Below are positions 25,267-34,318 of a stretch of DNA of 51,344 nucleotides, piece after piece; positions within the stretch are counted from its first letter, which is position 1, and every line of letters starts with the position of its first letter. A program made the position numbers and the translations under genes. The notes beneath the pieces are model-generated. The model searched no databases and was not told the DNA's origin. It saw nothing but the letters and a program-made list of their open reading frames with translations. Source of the DNA: Collinsella sp. (lineage in GTDB: Bacteria; Actinomycetota; Coriobacteriia; Coriobacteriales; Coriobacteriaceae); assembly GCA_018376905.1 (NCBI GenBank), contig JAHAAK010000015.1:1-51344 (forward strand), read 5' to 3'.

Positions 25267-28032
25267 ATGGACCAGGACCGCCAAAACAGCCAAAACCACG
25301 ATACGGAGCGCGCGGGTCGCGACCGGGAGTTTGCGACCTACCGCACCGCTCAGAGCTCAAACGATATGGTGCCGACGGTTTTTCGCCGTGGCATCTACCG
25401 TACAATCCGCGGCAGTCTTAAGCGCTTCTTGTCTATCGTGGTCATCACCGCGCTTGGCGTGAGCGTGATGTGCGGTCTTAAGGCAGGCTGCGAAGATTTG
25501 CGCGATTCGGTCGACGCCTATTTTGACCAGCAGAATGTCTATGACATTAACGTGCAGTCGACCTATGGCCTTACGCGCGACGATCTTGCGGCTATCCAAG
25601 AGGTCGACGGCGTCGAGACGGCCGAGGGTATCTACACCGAGACCGCCTACACCGCCGTGGGCACAACACGCGAGCGCGTGATCGTGCAAAGTCTTTCCAA
25701 GGAGAATATCGATCAACCGGTGCTGGTGAGCGGTGATTTGCCCGAGAGCGCCGATGAGGTCGCGGTGACTTCGAAGTTCCTGAAGGCTTCGGGCAAAAAG
25801 CTCGGCGATACGGTGAGTTTTGCCGCCAATGACGCGAGCTCGTCGAACCAAAGTGCCAAGGACCAGTTTGCCGCGGGCGATTACACCATTACGGCCGAGG
25901 TCCTCGATCCCACCGACGTGAGCTCCGACTCGACAGTCAACGCCTTTCGCGCTGCTTCGGCTGCGGACTATAAGTTCTATGTGAACGAGGACGCCGCGAC
26001 ATCTTCTTCCTACTCCTCGGTCCACGTGATCGTCGAGGGAGCCAAGAGCCTCAGCTCCTATTCGGACGCCTACACGACAAAGATCAACGAGGTCAAGGGC
26101 AATATCGAGAAGATCCGCGAGGAGCGTGAGAAGGCACGTGCTCAGGAGTTGACGGTTGACACGCCGGCAAGCTTAGATGCGGCCGAACGCCAGGCGAATA
26201 TGCTCTTTGGGATTGAACAGGGCAACATCGACCGTATGGCCGAGGGCAGCGAGGAGCGCGTCCAAGCTCAGGCCGAGTTGGACCAGCGCCGCGCCGCCGC
26301 CAACCAACAATTCGCCGATGCCCGCGCCGAGCTTTCCGATCTAGGCGAATGTACGTGGTACATCCAGGACCGCGGCAATATCGCAAGCTACTCGAGCGTG
26401 GAAAGCGATAGCTCGTCAATTGAGGCCATCGCCACGGTGTTCCCGTTTATCTTCTTTATCGTCGCCGTGCTCATCAGCCTTACCACCGCTACGCGCATGG
26501 TCGAGGAGGAGCGCACGCTTATTGGCCTGTACAAGGCGCTCGGCTATTCACGTGGGCGTATTCTGTCCAAATACGTGGACTACTCGCTGTGGGCATGTCT
26601 GATCGGCGGCGTGCTCGGCAACATCATCGGATTTGTGGGCCTGCCGCTGTTCCTGTTTACGGTGTTCGACGACATGTACTCGCTGCCCCAGATGCTGCTC
26701 TCGTACGACATCGTGTCGTCGCTCGTGTCGGTGGCGCTGTTTGCCGTGGGCGTGGTGGGTGCCACGATTATCGCCTGCCGCCACGAGATGGCCGAGACCC
26801 CGGCCTCGCTCATGCGTCCCAAGGCCCCGCGTGCCGGCTCGCGCATCTTGCTTGAGCACATCGGCTTTATCTGGCGTCGCATGGGCTTTTTGAACAAGGT
26901 GGCGGCGCGTAACCTGTTCCGCTACAAAAAGCGCGCCTTTATGACCATCTTTGGCATCGCGGGCTGCACAGCGCTTGTAATTTGCGGCATGGGCATTCGT
27001 GATACGTCGGTCGCGCTGTCGCCCAAGCAGTACGGCCACGTCACGCGCTACGATCTGCTGGCGGTCGCCAATCCCGACGATTTTTCACAGACGTGCGCGG
27101 CATTGGATGGGCGCAGCGCGTCCAATGATTCCAACGTGACCGTGACTTCGACGCTGCCGATTATGACCGACAACGTCACCTTTACATTTGGCGGCAAGAG
27201 CGAGACTGTGCAGCTGATCGTGGTGCCCGATGACCGCACGAGTGACTTGGGCGATTACGTGCGTCTGGAGGATGAGTCCAAAGAACCGCTGCCTTTGCGT
27301 GACGGAGACGTGTATCTGAGCAAAAGTTCACAGCTGGTGCTGGGGATTCAGCCGGGCGATACGGCTCACGTCCAGGATTCGTCGCTCAATGTTGCCAAGG
27401 TCAAAGTCAGCGACATTTCGCTTAACTATCTGGGCAACACGCTTTACATGACGCAGGGCACCTATGAGCGCACGTTCGGCCGAAGCGCGCGTCTTAACGG
27501 CATCTTTGCACTGCTCAAGGGTTCGTCGGCCGACCAGATTGCGTTTAGCAAGAATCTTAAGAGTGACGGTTGGCTTACGATTTCGAGTACGGCCGAGCAT
27601 TGGGAAAACTATGAGGCGAACTTTACGATTATCAATTCGGTCGTGGTGCTCGTGACCTTTATGGCGGCGTGCCTGTCGTTTGTGGTGGTGTTTACGCTGT
27701 CCAACACGAATATCTCCGAGCGCGAGCGCGAGCTGGCGACCATTAAGGTGTTGGGCTTCCGTCGCGGCGAGGTGCACCACTACGTCAACAAGGAGACGTT
27801 GATTCTCACGGCGATTGGCGCCGCACTGGGCGTACCGCTAGGCGGCTTGCTGGCCGAGAGTTTTACGTACATCCTGCAGATGCCGTCGCTGTATTTTGAT
27901 GTTGAGGTCGAGCCGCTGAGCTACGTGCTATCCGTGTTGCTGGCCTTTGCCTTTACGTTTATCGTCAACCTTGCCACCAATCGAACGCTCAACAAGATCG
28001 ACATGGTCGGCGCCCTCAAGAGCGCCGAGTAA
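25267..28032 (+). CDS. FtsX-type ABC permease with two FtsX domains
   Basis: A 921-residue membrane protein: one N-terminal span (about 40-60), a large extracytoplasmic domain with a charged helical segment rich in Glu, Arg and Ala (about 270-360, coiled-coil-like), a first FtsX domain (about 385-510), another span near 555, a second extracytoplasmic domain, and a second FtsX domain (about 790-915). This is the fused layout of Gram-positive exporters with a duplicated permease. I choose ATG 25267, 5 bases after the ATPase stop; GTG 25255 would overlap it. Its last bases overlap the following GGGACAG hairpin. Confidence 0.9.
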   Translation: MDQDRQNSQNHDTERAGRDREFATYRTAQSSNDMVPTVFRRGIYRTIRGSLKRFLSIVVITALGVSVMCGLKAGCEDLRDSVDAYFDQQNVYDINVQSTYGLTRDDLAAIQEVDGVETAEGIYTETAYTAVGTTRERVIVQSLSKENIDQPVLVSGDLPESADEVAVTSKFLKASGKKLGDTVSFAANDASSSNQSAKDQFAAGDYTITAEVLDPTDVSSDSTVNAFRAASAADYKFYVNEDAATSSSYSSVHVIVEGAKSLSSYSDAYTTKINEVKGNIEKIREEREKARAQELTVDTPASLDAAERQANMLFGIEQGNIDRMAEGSEERVQAQAELDQRRAAANQQFADARAELSDLGECTWYIQDRGNIASYSSVESDSSSIEAIATVFPFIFFIVAVLISLTTATRMVEEERTLIGLYKALGYSRGRILSKYVDYSLWACLIGGVLGNIIGFVGLPLFLFTVFDDMYSLPQMLLSYDIVSSLVSVALFAVGVVGATIIACRHEMAETPASLMRPKAPRAGSRILLEHIGFIWRRMGFLNKVAARNLFRYKKRAFMTIFGIAGCTALVICGMGIRDTSVALSPKQYGHVTRYDLLAVANPDDFSQTCAALDGRSASNDSNVTVTSTLPIMTDNVTFTFGGKSETVQLIVVPDDRTSDLGDYVRLEDESKEPLPLRDGDVYLSKSSQLVLGIQPGDTAHVQDSSLNVAKVKVSDISLNYLGNTLYMTQGTYERTFGRSARLNGIFALLKGSSADQIAFSKNLKSDGWLTISSTAEHWENYEANFTIINSVVVLVTFMAACLSFVVVFTLSNTNISERERELATIKVLGFRRGEVHHYVNKETLILTAIGAALGVPLGGLLAESFTYILQMPSLYFDVEVEPLSYVLSVLLAFAFTFIVNLATNRTLNKIDMVGALKSAE

Positions 28033-28067
28033 CCTGCCAAAAAGGGACAGGTATATTTTGGCAGGTT
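28031..28067 (+). repeat. GGGACAG hairpin element, copy 3
   Basis: Perfect 12-bp arms AACCTGCCAAAA (28031-28042) and TTTTGGCAGGTT (28056-28067) enclose AGGGACAGGTATA. It begins at the stop codon of the permease gene, is followed by TTATCTGGGCAAA (shared with the copy at 32943), and probably also terminates the operon. Confidence 0.8.
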
Positions 28068-28148
28068 TTATCTGGGCAAACGCCGGACAACCATTAGGTG
28101 GCCCAGCGTTTGCCCCGTTTTGCTGGGGATGTCTGTCGTTCAGTGCTC

Positions 28149-28469
28149 TTACTGGCCAATCCAGTGTTGCGCATAGCTCTTAATGTCTTCGGTAAAACCG
28201 TCAAGGTCGTCAAGGGTGATCACGCTGTCGATAAGCAAATTGGCTATCTCGCGGTGCATTGTGCTGCGGCGAATGTCGTTTGCAATTACGCCTGAGGACA
28301 GCTTGTCTCTATTGAGGCGCTCTTCTAGTGCCCAAAATCTACTGGACGCTTCGCTGTCGCCGTTCAACATCTCGATGTATTGGTCGATGAGCTTTTCCAT
28401 ATAACGTTCTTGCCATTGAGGAAGCATTTTCTTAAACAGCTTCCAGTCGCTTTCGGCTACGTCGCGCAT
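28149..28469 (-). CDS. Conserved small helical protein of unknown function
   Basis: A 106-residue acidic, soluble protein predicted to be mostly helical (MRDVAESDWKLFKKMLPQW at the start; FWALEERLNRDK in the middle). I recall similar short proteins in many gut Firmicutes and Actinobacteria but know no function. GGAGG lies 6 bases before the ATG at 28469, which decides the start; a longer frame upstream has no support. No membrane span or metal motif is visible. Confidence 0.75.
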   Translation of the reverse strand: MRDVAESDWKLFKKMLPQWQERYMEKLIDQYIEMLNGDSEASSRFWALEERLNRDKLSSGVIANDIRRSTMHREIANLLIDSVITLDDLDGFTEDIKSYAQHWIGQ

Positions 28470-28597
28470 ATGTCCTCCGCTCGTCAAATGGGCTTTCCAT
28501 TTGCCCTTTATTTTATTTGGTTTTCGCTCACGGGCGTGGATGAGAGGCTCTCTTCGGCCTTCGAGATTGGGCTTGAATGGGTCGTATGCCACAAAAC

Positions 28598-28736
28598 GGG
28601 CCTATCTACTACGTTTAATTGGATACCCTCAACCATGCCGGGAAAACGAAAAATAAAACCGCAGGTAGAAGGCCTGTCGATTTTCGAAAAAGGCGGTCAT
28701 AGTGGTCCCCATCGAGTTAAACGTAGTAGATGGCCC
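28598..28736. repeat. Long palindrome, family B copy 2
   Basis: Outer arms 28598-28618 and 28717-28736 pair over 20 bases with one bulge. On the minus strand the tip contains CCTGCGGTTTTAT, the same 13 bases found at the tip of the 21934-22115 element. The interior pairs only partly (ACCATG/CATAGTGG region). Arms are unrelated in sequence to those of copy 1. Confidence 0.7.
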
Positions 28737-28800
28737 CTTTTTGTGGCGAATCATCAAACGAATGCCGACGCTTGTGCTGTAGCTGCTCCGATCATTCGTA

Positions 28801-28867
28801 AGTTGCGGTGGAATAGTTTCTGGATTCAGCCATTTGCGGGCTAAACGGGAACTATTTCACCGCAACT
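28801..28867. repeat. GTTGCGGTG hairpin, family H copy 1
   Basis: Arms AGTTGCGGTGGAATAGTT (28801-28818) and AACTATTTCACCGCAACT (28849-28867) pair with one mismatch across a loop of about 30 bases containing GATTCAGCCATTT and CTAAACGGGA. A second copy with nearly the same arms and a similar loop is at 35259-35325. Confidence 0.7.
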
Positions 28868-28929
28868 TAATTTCAGACCAGGCACCCGCAGCAAGAAGAC
28901 GAATAACCTCGGCCTCCCCAGTTGCCGCA

Positions 28930-29049
28930 GGAGGCCCAGGGCTTACCTCCCAAATCTTTCCGCAGGACGGAAGGGCCCCGCCGCGCGAAGCGCACGGCGG
29001 GGTCCTGACATGTCCGAGGACGATTTGGGAGGTAAGCCTTGGGGCCTCC
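28930..29049. repeat. Nested-hairpin element, family C, copy 3
   Basis: Outer arms 28930-28956 and 29022-29049 pair with few mismatches; the inner stem CCCCGCCG/CGGCGGGG is shorter. On the minus strand it shows GTCCTC-GGAC-ATG and GTCC-TGCGG-AAA as in copy 2, and the arm ends CCCAAATC/GATTTGGG are identical to copy 2. It lies just past the pfkA stop. Confidence 0.78.
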
Positions 29050-29072
29050 GGTGGGAGCGATTTCGGCCGAGA

Positions 29073-30152
29073 CTATTCGTCGCCGAAGCTGATGCCCAAC
29101 GCCTTGGCCTCGCGCACCAGATCGCTCTGGGGGTCGACATACTTGAGCTTGCCGGCGACCTCCTCGAGCGGCATGTGGCACATCTTGCCGTCGCGCAGGG
29201 CAATCATGTAGCCAAACTCGCCGCGCAGGCAGCCAAGCGCGGCCTCGACGCCGCACTGGGTCGCAAAGATGCGGTCCTGAGCATCGGGCTGGCCACCGCG
29301 CTGCGTGTGGCCGGGGATGGCGACGCGAGTCTCGCGACCGGTCTTGGCCTCGATCTCCTTGGCGATGTCGTAGACAATCGACGGGCTCGTGCGCTCGGCG
29401 AGCTTTTTCTTGTACTCCTTCTTGGACAGCGCCGCGTCCTCCTTGGAGATGGCACCCTCGGCGACAGCCACGATGGTAAAGCGGCTGCCAGTCTTCATGC
29501 GATGCTCGATGGTCTTGATGACGTTATCCATGTCGTAGGGAATCTCGGGGATCAGGATGACGTCCGCACCGCCCGCGACGCCGGCATACAGCGGAATCCA
29601 GCCAACCTTGTGCCCCATGATCTCGATGACAAACACGCGGCCGTGACTCGAGGCAGTGGTGTGGATGTCGTCGATGCACTTGGTGGCGACGTCGATGGCG
29701 CTCGTAAAGCCAAACGTCAACTCGGTGCCCCAGGTGTCGTTATCGATGGTTTTAGGCAGGGCGATAACGTTGAGGCCCTCTTCGCGCAGACGGTTGGCGG
29801 TCTTGGTGGAGCCGTTGCCGCCCAGCATAAACAGGCAGTCGAGCTGCAGCTTATGATAGGTGTGGACCATTGCCGGCACCTTCTCGACTCCGTCGGCCTC
29901 GGGAATATCCAGGCGCTTGAACGGCGTACGGCTTGTGCCCAGAATAGTGCCGCCACGGGTAAGGATGCCGCTAAAATCGGCGGGCGTCATGACACGGAAC
30001 CTGCTGTAGATAAGGCCCTGGTAGCCGTCCTCAAAACCATAGATCTCGATAGGCTCTTCGCTATTGGTCATAAGCGTTTTGACAATGCCGCGCATGGTGG
30101 CGTTGAGCGCTTGGCAGTCGCCGCCACTGGTAAGAAGACCGATCCTAAGCAT
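29073..30152 (-). CDS. pfkA: 6-phosphofructokinase (group III type)
   Basis: A 359-residue enzyme phosphorylating fructose-6-phosphate, the committed step of glycolysis. It has the N-terminal TSGGDCQALN loop, GGNGSTKTA and the substrate motif PKTIDND. The lysine before TIDND (equivalent to residue 124 of E. coli PfkA, where ATP enzymes have Gly) is shared by PPi-dependent enzymes and actinobacterial ATP enzymes, while Gly after GGN points to ATP. The phosphoryl donor is therefore uncertain, as in other group III members. GGAAGGA precedes the ATG. An AT-rich stretch upstream (30160-30270, minus strand) should hold its promoter. Confidence 0.93.
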   Translation of the reverse strand: MLRIGLLTSGGDCQALNATMRGIVKTLMTNSEEPIEIYGFEDGYQGLIYSRFRVMTPADFSGILTRGGTILGTSRTPFKRLDIPEADGVEKVPAMVHTYHKLQLDCLFMLGGNGSTKTANRLREEGLNVIALPKTIDNDTWGTELTFGFTSAIDVATKCIDDIHTTASSHGRVFVIEIMGHKVGWIPLYAGVAGGADVILIPEIPYDMDNVIKTIEHRMKTGSRFTIVAVAEGAISKEDAALSKKEYKKKLAERTSPSIVYDIAKEIEAKTGRETRVAIPGHTQRGGQPDAQDRIFATQCGVEAALGCLRGEFGYMIALRDGKMCHMPLEEVAGKLKYVDPQSDLVREAKALGISFGDE

Positions 30153-30293
30153 GATGAATCCTTCCGGGCAAGTTATAACATGCGCATAAGTTTACCCCCC
30201 GCACACTGTTGATACGAGGGTAAAACGTGTTAGCTCAAGCGTATAGAAATGTAAGCAACGTCAGGCGAGCGTAAGGATGACGGTGCCAGCTCC

Positions 30294-31379
30294 TTACAGT
30301 GTGAAGGCGTCGATGTCGCCCCAGTGGCGGCGCAGCGTAATAGCGGCGGCGGGTTCGGTATTTTCAAAGACGACCGACCATTGCGTATTGCTGGTGATGT
30401 CTTCCGGATTGGGTTCTTGCGCTGCGGCGCGCAGGGCCTTCCAAGCGACTGTCTCGTCCTGGGCACCGACATGGGCGTCAAGGACATCGGCGATTGCGAT
30501 GGCGCGCTCTTTACCATGGCCCAGCTCGCCATTCTTTTGGTTGGGCAGCACTTCGTCGCCATAGCAGGCGTAGAAGTTCGTAACCTGGCGTACAGGAGTC
30601 GCTTTGAAAGCACGGTCCGGATCGTGCGGATCCCACTCTACTACGCGCGCGTCACCGGCGGCGTCGTTGATAAAGAAGTGGTAATCGCGTCCTGCCATGG
30701 CGTGCATGTCGTAGGCGGAAAGCAGGTCGACAGCTTCTTGCGTGGTGGCGGCGCGGTCGAGCACCAGACGGATGGCGAGCGAGGTATTGATGACGGGGCG
30801 TTGCGTGTCCTGGTCACAGGGCTTGGAATCCAGAGTGAGTACGGCAATGGACACGCCGCATTCGTTAACACCGTCGAGCTGGGCAAACGGGCCCATGAGT
30901 GCGGCGGCGCGTCCGGCGACGGAGTCAAGCGGAGTGTTATCGCCCAGGTTGTTAAGGGCGGCAAACCCGATGGAGGCATAGCCGCCGCGTGGGTGATTGC
31001 GTACCAGCAGCGCCGAGGTGTCGTCCTTAAAGTCGTAATTGCGACCGGTGCGCACGCGGCCTTCGGCATCTACGGCGACAAAGGCGCTGCAGGCAAACTG
31101 GGGCGCCTGGACATGTACCGGCACACCGGGCAGCACCTGCGCCACCACGGCATCGATGTAGGCCTGGTCGTCGCGCACGCCAGCGGCGATGATGCGATCA
31201 AGATCGTAGTCGTAGGCGATGTCGATTGCGTACAGGTCATAGCCATCCGCGTAGCCGGTCAAGCGTTTGAGCGACGCGGCGGACTTGATTTGCTTGTGAT
31301 AAACGATACCGGTGGCAGCGGCAAGGCCGACGGCGACTCCCGCGACACCGCAGGCGATGGCAATGTTACGTGGCTTCAT
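30294..31379 (-). CDS. Membrane-anchored choloylglycine/penicillin-acylase-like Ntn hydrolase
   Basis: A 361-residue protein with an N-terminal hydrophobic segment (about residues 5-27) that could be a signal anchor. The Ntn-hydrolase domain begins at FACSAFVAVD (candidate nucleophile C97) and contains GRNYDFKDD, the counterpart of the GRNLDF motif of bile-salt hydrolase and penicillin V acylase, and a later NTQWSVVF segment. These enzymes cut amide bonds after the N-terminal residue is removed to expose Cys. A nucleophile 97 residues in would require extensive processing, or a C45-like mechanism. The substrate is unknown. It is divergent from the M18 peptidase gene. Confidence 0.75.
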   Translation of the reverse strand: MKPRNIAIACGVAGVAVGLAAATGIVYHKQIKSAASLKRLTGYADGYDLYAIDIAYDYDLDRIIAAGVRDDQAYIDAVVAQVLPGVPVHVQAPQFACSAFVAVDAEGRVRTGRNYDFKDDTSALLVRNHPRGGYASIGFAALNNLGDNTPLDSVAGRAAALMGPFAQLDGVNECGVSIAVLTLDSKPCDQDTQRPVINTSLAIRLVLDRAATTQEAVDLLSAYDMHAMAGRDYHFFINDAAGDARVVEWDPHDPDRAFKATPVRQVTNFYACYGDEVLPNQKNGELGHGKERAIAIADVLDAHVGAQDETVAWKALRAAAQEPNPEDITSNTQWSVVFENTEPAAAITLRRHWGDIDAFTL

Positions 31380-31540
31380 GACGGCTCCTCTCGTCTTGTT
31401 AGCGTAATTGTCGCAAAAGGTGCACGGGCATGATGGCTCAACTTGGCGAGCGGCGCGGGATTAAACGCGGAATGAAGAGTGCAGCGCTGGCGCGGCGGGG
31501 TATGCTGGAAGGGACCATCAACCCAGCGAAAGGGGAGAGC

Positions 31541-32926
31541 ATGACGGATCAGGAAACGCCCGAGCGCGCGCATGTGACGGCCGATGATATCGAGGCCGCC
31601 AACGACCTTATCGACTTTATCGAGGCATGCCCCAGCATGTTCCATACGGCGGCGACCATTATGGCCGAGCTCGACGAGGCGGGCTTTACCTACCTGCCCG
31701 AGAATGCAGCGTGGGACATCGAACCGGGCGGGCGTTATTACACGCAGCGCAACACCTCGAGCGTTGTTGCCTTTAAGGTGGGCGAGGACCTGGCCGCGAC
31801 GTGGGGCGAGGACGGCGTTGCCGGCGATTACCATTTTCAGCTGACGGCGTCGCACAGCGACTCGCCGACGTTTAAGGTTAAGGCCGTGCCCGAGCTCGAC
31901 GGCGCGGGCGAAACGCTGCGCCTGAACACCGAGGCCTACGGCGGCATGATCGACTACACCTGGTTCGATCGCCCGCTGGCACTCGCGGGCCGCGTGTTGG
32001 TACGCGAGGGCGACCGTATTGAGAGCCGCCTGCTTGCCACCGAGCGCGAGGTTGCCATTATTCCGAGCCTTGCCATCCATATGAACCGTGGCGTTAACGA
32101 GAGCTTTGCTCCCAACCGAGCCGTTGACCTGTGCCCGCTCATCAGCGCCGGTGAACTCAAGCAGGGAGATTTTGACGCTCTGATTGCCGATGAGCTGGAC
32201 GTTGAGCCCGAGCAAATTTTGGGCCGCGATCTGTTCCTGGTCAATCGTCAGGATGCGCGCATTTGGGGCTGGGCCGACGAGTTTATCTCGACGCCCAAGC
32301 TCGACGACCTGGCCTGCGCCTACACCTCGCTGCAGGCATTTTTGGGTGCCGAGAACGCGCGCGATGTCTCGGTCTTTTGCTGCTTTGATAACGAGGAGGT
32401 TGGCTCCGAGACCAAGCAGGGCGCCATGTCGACGTTCTTGGCCGATGCGCTGCGCCGCATTAACGGCTCGCTGGGCTTTGACGACGAGTCGTACCATCGT
32501 GCACTTGCTGCCTCGATACTTGTAAGTTGCGACAATGCACATGCCGTGCACCCCAACCACGCCGAGAAGTGCGACGCCCGCAATCAGGTGGTGCTTAACG
32601 GCGGCATCGTCATCAAGGAAGCCGCCAACCAGCACTACTGCACCGATGCCTTTAGCCGCGCGGTGTTTCAGGCCATCTGCGATGACGCCGACGTGCCCAC
32701 GCAGGCCTTCGCCAACAAGAGCGATATGGCCGGCGGCTCCACGCTCGGTAACCTGTCCAATATGCAGGTGAGCATGCATGCCGTGGACGTGGGCCTGCCG
32801 CAGCTTGCCATGCACTCGAGCTACGAGACCGGCGGCGTTCGCGACGTGATGCACGCCATCCGCGCCCTTACCGCCTTCTACGAGCACAACCTAACCATCA
32901 ACGGCGCCGAAAGCGTAGAGCTCTAA
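31541..32926 (+). CDS. M18 family aminopeptidase
   Basis: A 461-residue cytoplasmic metallopeptidase of the aspartyl-aminopeptidase (M18) type, releasing N-terminal residues from peptides. Zinc-site and catalytic motifs are visible: ASHSDSPTFKVK, PKLDDLACAY, CFDNEEVGS, SCDNAHAVHPN and the C-terminal MHSSYETGG. ATG 31541 follows AAAGGGGAGAG and is chosen over the upstream start at 31430, which would add an unrelated tail. The family usually forms dodecamers. Confidence 0.93.
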   Translation: MTDQETPERAHVTADDIEAANDLIDFIEACPSMFHTAATIMAELDEAGFTYLPENAAWDIEPGGRYYTQRNTSSVVAFKVGEDLAATWGEDGVAGDYHFQLTASHSDSPTFKVKAVPELDGAGETLRLNTEAYGGMIDYTWFDRPLALAGRVLVREGDRIESRLLATEREVAIIPSLAIHMNRGVNESFAPNRAVDLCPLISAGELKQGDFDALIADELDVEPEQILGRDLFLVNRQDARIWGWADEFISTPKLDDLACAYTSLQAFLGAENARDVSVFCCFDNEEVGSETKQGAMSTFLADALRRINGSLGFDDESYHRALAASILVSCDNAHAVHPNHAEKCDARNQVVLNGGIVIKEAANQHYCTDAFSRAVFQAICDDADVPTQAFANKSDMAGGSTLGNLSNMQVSMHAVDVGLPQLAMHSSYETGGVRDVMHAIRALTAFYEHNLTINGAESVEL

Positions 32927-32942
32927 AACCTACCAAATAGGG

Positions 32943-32976
32943 ATTGCCAAAAAGGACAGGTTCATTTTGGCAGGTT
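32943..32976 (+). repeat. GGGACAG hairpin element, copy 4 (degenerate)
   Basis: ATTGCCAAAA (32943-32952) pairs with TTTTGGCAGGT (32965-32975); the loop reads AGGACAGGTTCA, one G short of the usual motif. The right flank TTATCTGGGCAAA equals that of copy 3. It follows the M18 gene by 17 bases. Confidence 0.7.
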
Positions 32977-33253
32977 TTATCTGGGCAAATGCCAACAGCT
33001 AGGCGGAACTGTCAGGACGCCGCAGGTAGAGCCAACGTCATAGTGCAAACTAACCTGACCCCATTGCACCAAAAAAGAAACGCCGCAGGTTGAGTAAAAG
33101 TCAGCGAGAGTCCGCCGTTTGAGCCAAGGTGCCGTGAAATGAAAAGGCGCTGACCTTCTGGTCGCGCCTTTGAAATTGAACGGCAGATTGGCCAAACGGC
33201 GGGTTCGTAGCGTCGACCGGTCCGCCGTCCGTTAGAACGGCGGAATAGATCCC
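32977..33253. other. Intergenic region with repeated CCGCAGGT motif and hairpins
   Basis: No gene is credible here. ACGCCGCAGGT occurs at 33017-33027 and again at 33080-33090. GTGCAA/TTGCAC arms (33043-33068) and GGCGGAACT/AGTCCGCC arms (about 33002 and 33109) suggest another nested hairpin. TCCGCCGT/ACGGCGGA (33221-33244) sits just beyond the stop of the minus-strand dehydrogenase gene and may terminate it. Confidence 0.5.
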
Positions 33254-34189
33254 CTAATGTTCAATCCAACAACGTAAAGTTTCGCCGGCCTGTAGGTGGC
33301 GTAGATTCTCCGCGGCAATATCCACCACGTTGTTGAGCGTGGCTTCCAGGTGGAACCAGCCCGAGATGTGCGGCGTGATGAGCATGTTGGGCGCATCCCA
33401 CAGCGGGCTTGTCGCGGGCAGCGGCTCGGGATCGGTGACGTCGACCGCGGCGCCGGCAAGGTGGCCCGACTCAAGGGCGGCAACCAGGTCGTCGGCAATC
33501 ACGAGGTCGCCGCGACCGCCGTTGGCAAAGAAAGCGCTCGGCTTCATCGCGGCAAAGAACTCGGCATTCGCCAGACCACGGGTCTCGGGCGTACTGGGCA
33601 TAAAGGATGCGACGACGTCAGCCTCGGCCAGGCGCTCGGAGAGGGCGTCCATGCCGTCCATGTCTTCAAACACGATGGGGTAGACGAGCGGATGACGCTT
33701 GATGCCGCGGACGTGTGCGCCCATGCTGCGGCAGAGCGTGGCGAAGTGCCCACCGATATCGCCGGCGCCCAGTACGAGTACATTGGCATTTTTGAGCGAA
33801 GTGACCGGCCCCAAATCCTCCCAGCGATGCTCGCGCTGCAGGTCTTGGTAGCCGGGCAGGCGCTTCATCATGGAAAGGACCATGGCAAACATGTGCTCGC
33901 TCACGGCCTGGCCGTAGGCGCCCACCGAGCAGGAGAGCTTGGCGTCGGCCGGCACAGTACCGGCGGCGAGATAATCGTCGTAACCGGCACTCTGCAGCTG
34001 TAGCAGCTGGAGATGCTCGCATGCCGTGAGCATGGCGGGGTCGATATTGCCCAGGATCACATCGGCATCCGCGACCTGCTCGCGTGTGACTTCGCTGGCG
34101 CTCGTATAGATAAAGTCCTCGCCCGGAGCACTCGACTCAAGAATCGCGCGATGACGATCGTTGACGGGCAGCAAAACCAGGATGTTCAC
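33254..34189 (-). CDS. D-isomer-specific 2-hydroxyacid dehydrogenase family protein
   Basis: A 311-residue NAD(P)-dependent oxidoreductase. The Rossmann motif is GAGDIGGHF, the catalytic arginine lies in NGGRGDLV, the acid in DVTDPEPLP and the catalytic His in TPHISGW. GTG 34189 with AGAGGA upstream is chosen because the longer frame runs through a GGGACAG hairpin element. The HISGW variant and the lack of specific neighbours leave the substrate (glyoxylate, phosphoglycerate-like or other 2-ketoacid) open. Confidence 0.88.
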   Translation of the reverse strand: MNILVLLPVNDRHRAILESSAPGEDFIYTSASEVTREQVADADVILGNIDPAMLTACEHLQLLQLQSAGYDDYLAAGTVPADAKLSCSVGAYGQAVSEHMFAMVLSMMKRLPGYQDLQREHRWEDLGPVTSLKNANVLVLGAGDIGGHFATLCRSMGAHVRGIKRHPLVYPIVFEDMDGMDALSERLAEADVVASFMPSTPETRGLANAEFFAAMKPSAFFANGGRGDLVIADDLVAALESGHLAGAAVDVTDPEPLPATSPLWDAPNMLITPHISGWFHLEATLNNVVDIAAENLRHLQAGETLRCWIEH

Positions 34190-34207
34190 AAGCAGTCCTC
34201 TCCGCTT

Positions 34208-34244
34208 AACCTGCCAAAAAGGGACAGGTTTATTTTGGCAGGTT
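34208..34244 (+). repeat. GGGACAG hairpin element, copy 5
   Basis: Perfect 12-bp arms AACCTGCCAAAA (34208-34219) and TTTTGGCAGGTT (34233-34244) around AGGGACAGGTTTA, nearly identical to copy 3. It lies between the map and dehydrogenase genes on the minus strand, just upstream of the latter's start. Confidence 0.8.
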
Positions 34245-34318
34245 TTATCAGGCAAAACGTTCAAACAAAACGCCGGATACAAGACGGGCGTGCCCGCCAG
34301 CATCCGGCGTCCGTACGG

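Noticed and set aside
29010..30212. Plus-strand open frame across pfkA
   Set aside because: Antisense shadow; pfkA on the minus strand is unambiguous.
34190..34303. Upstream extension of the 2-hydroxyacid dehydrogenase
   Set aside because: The extension translates a GGGACAG hairpin and lacks similarity; GTG 34189 has a ribosome binding site.
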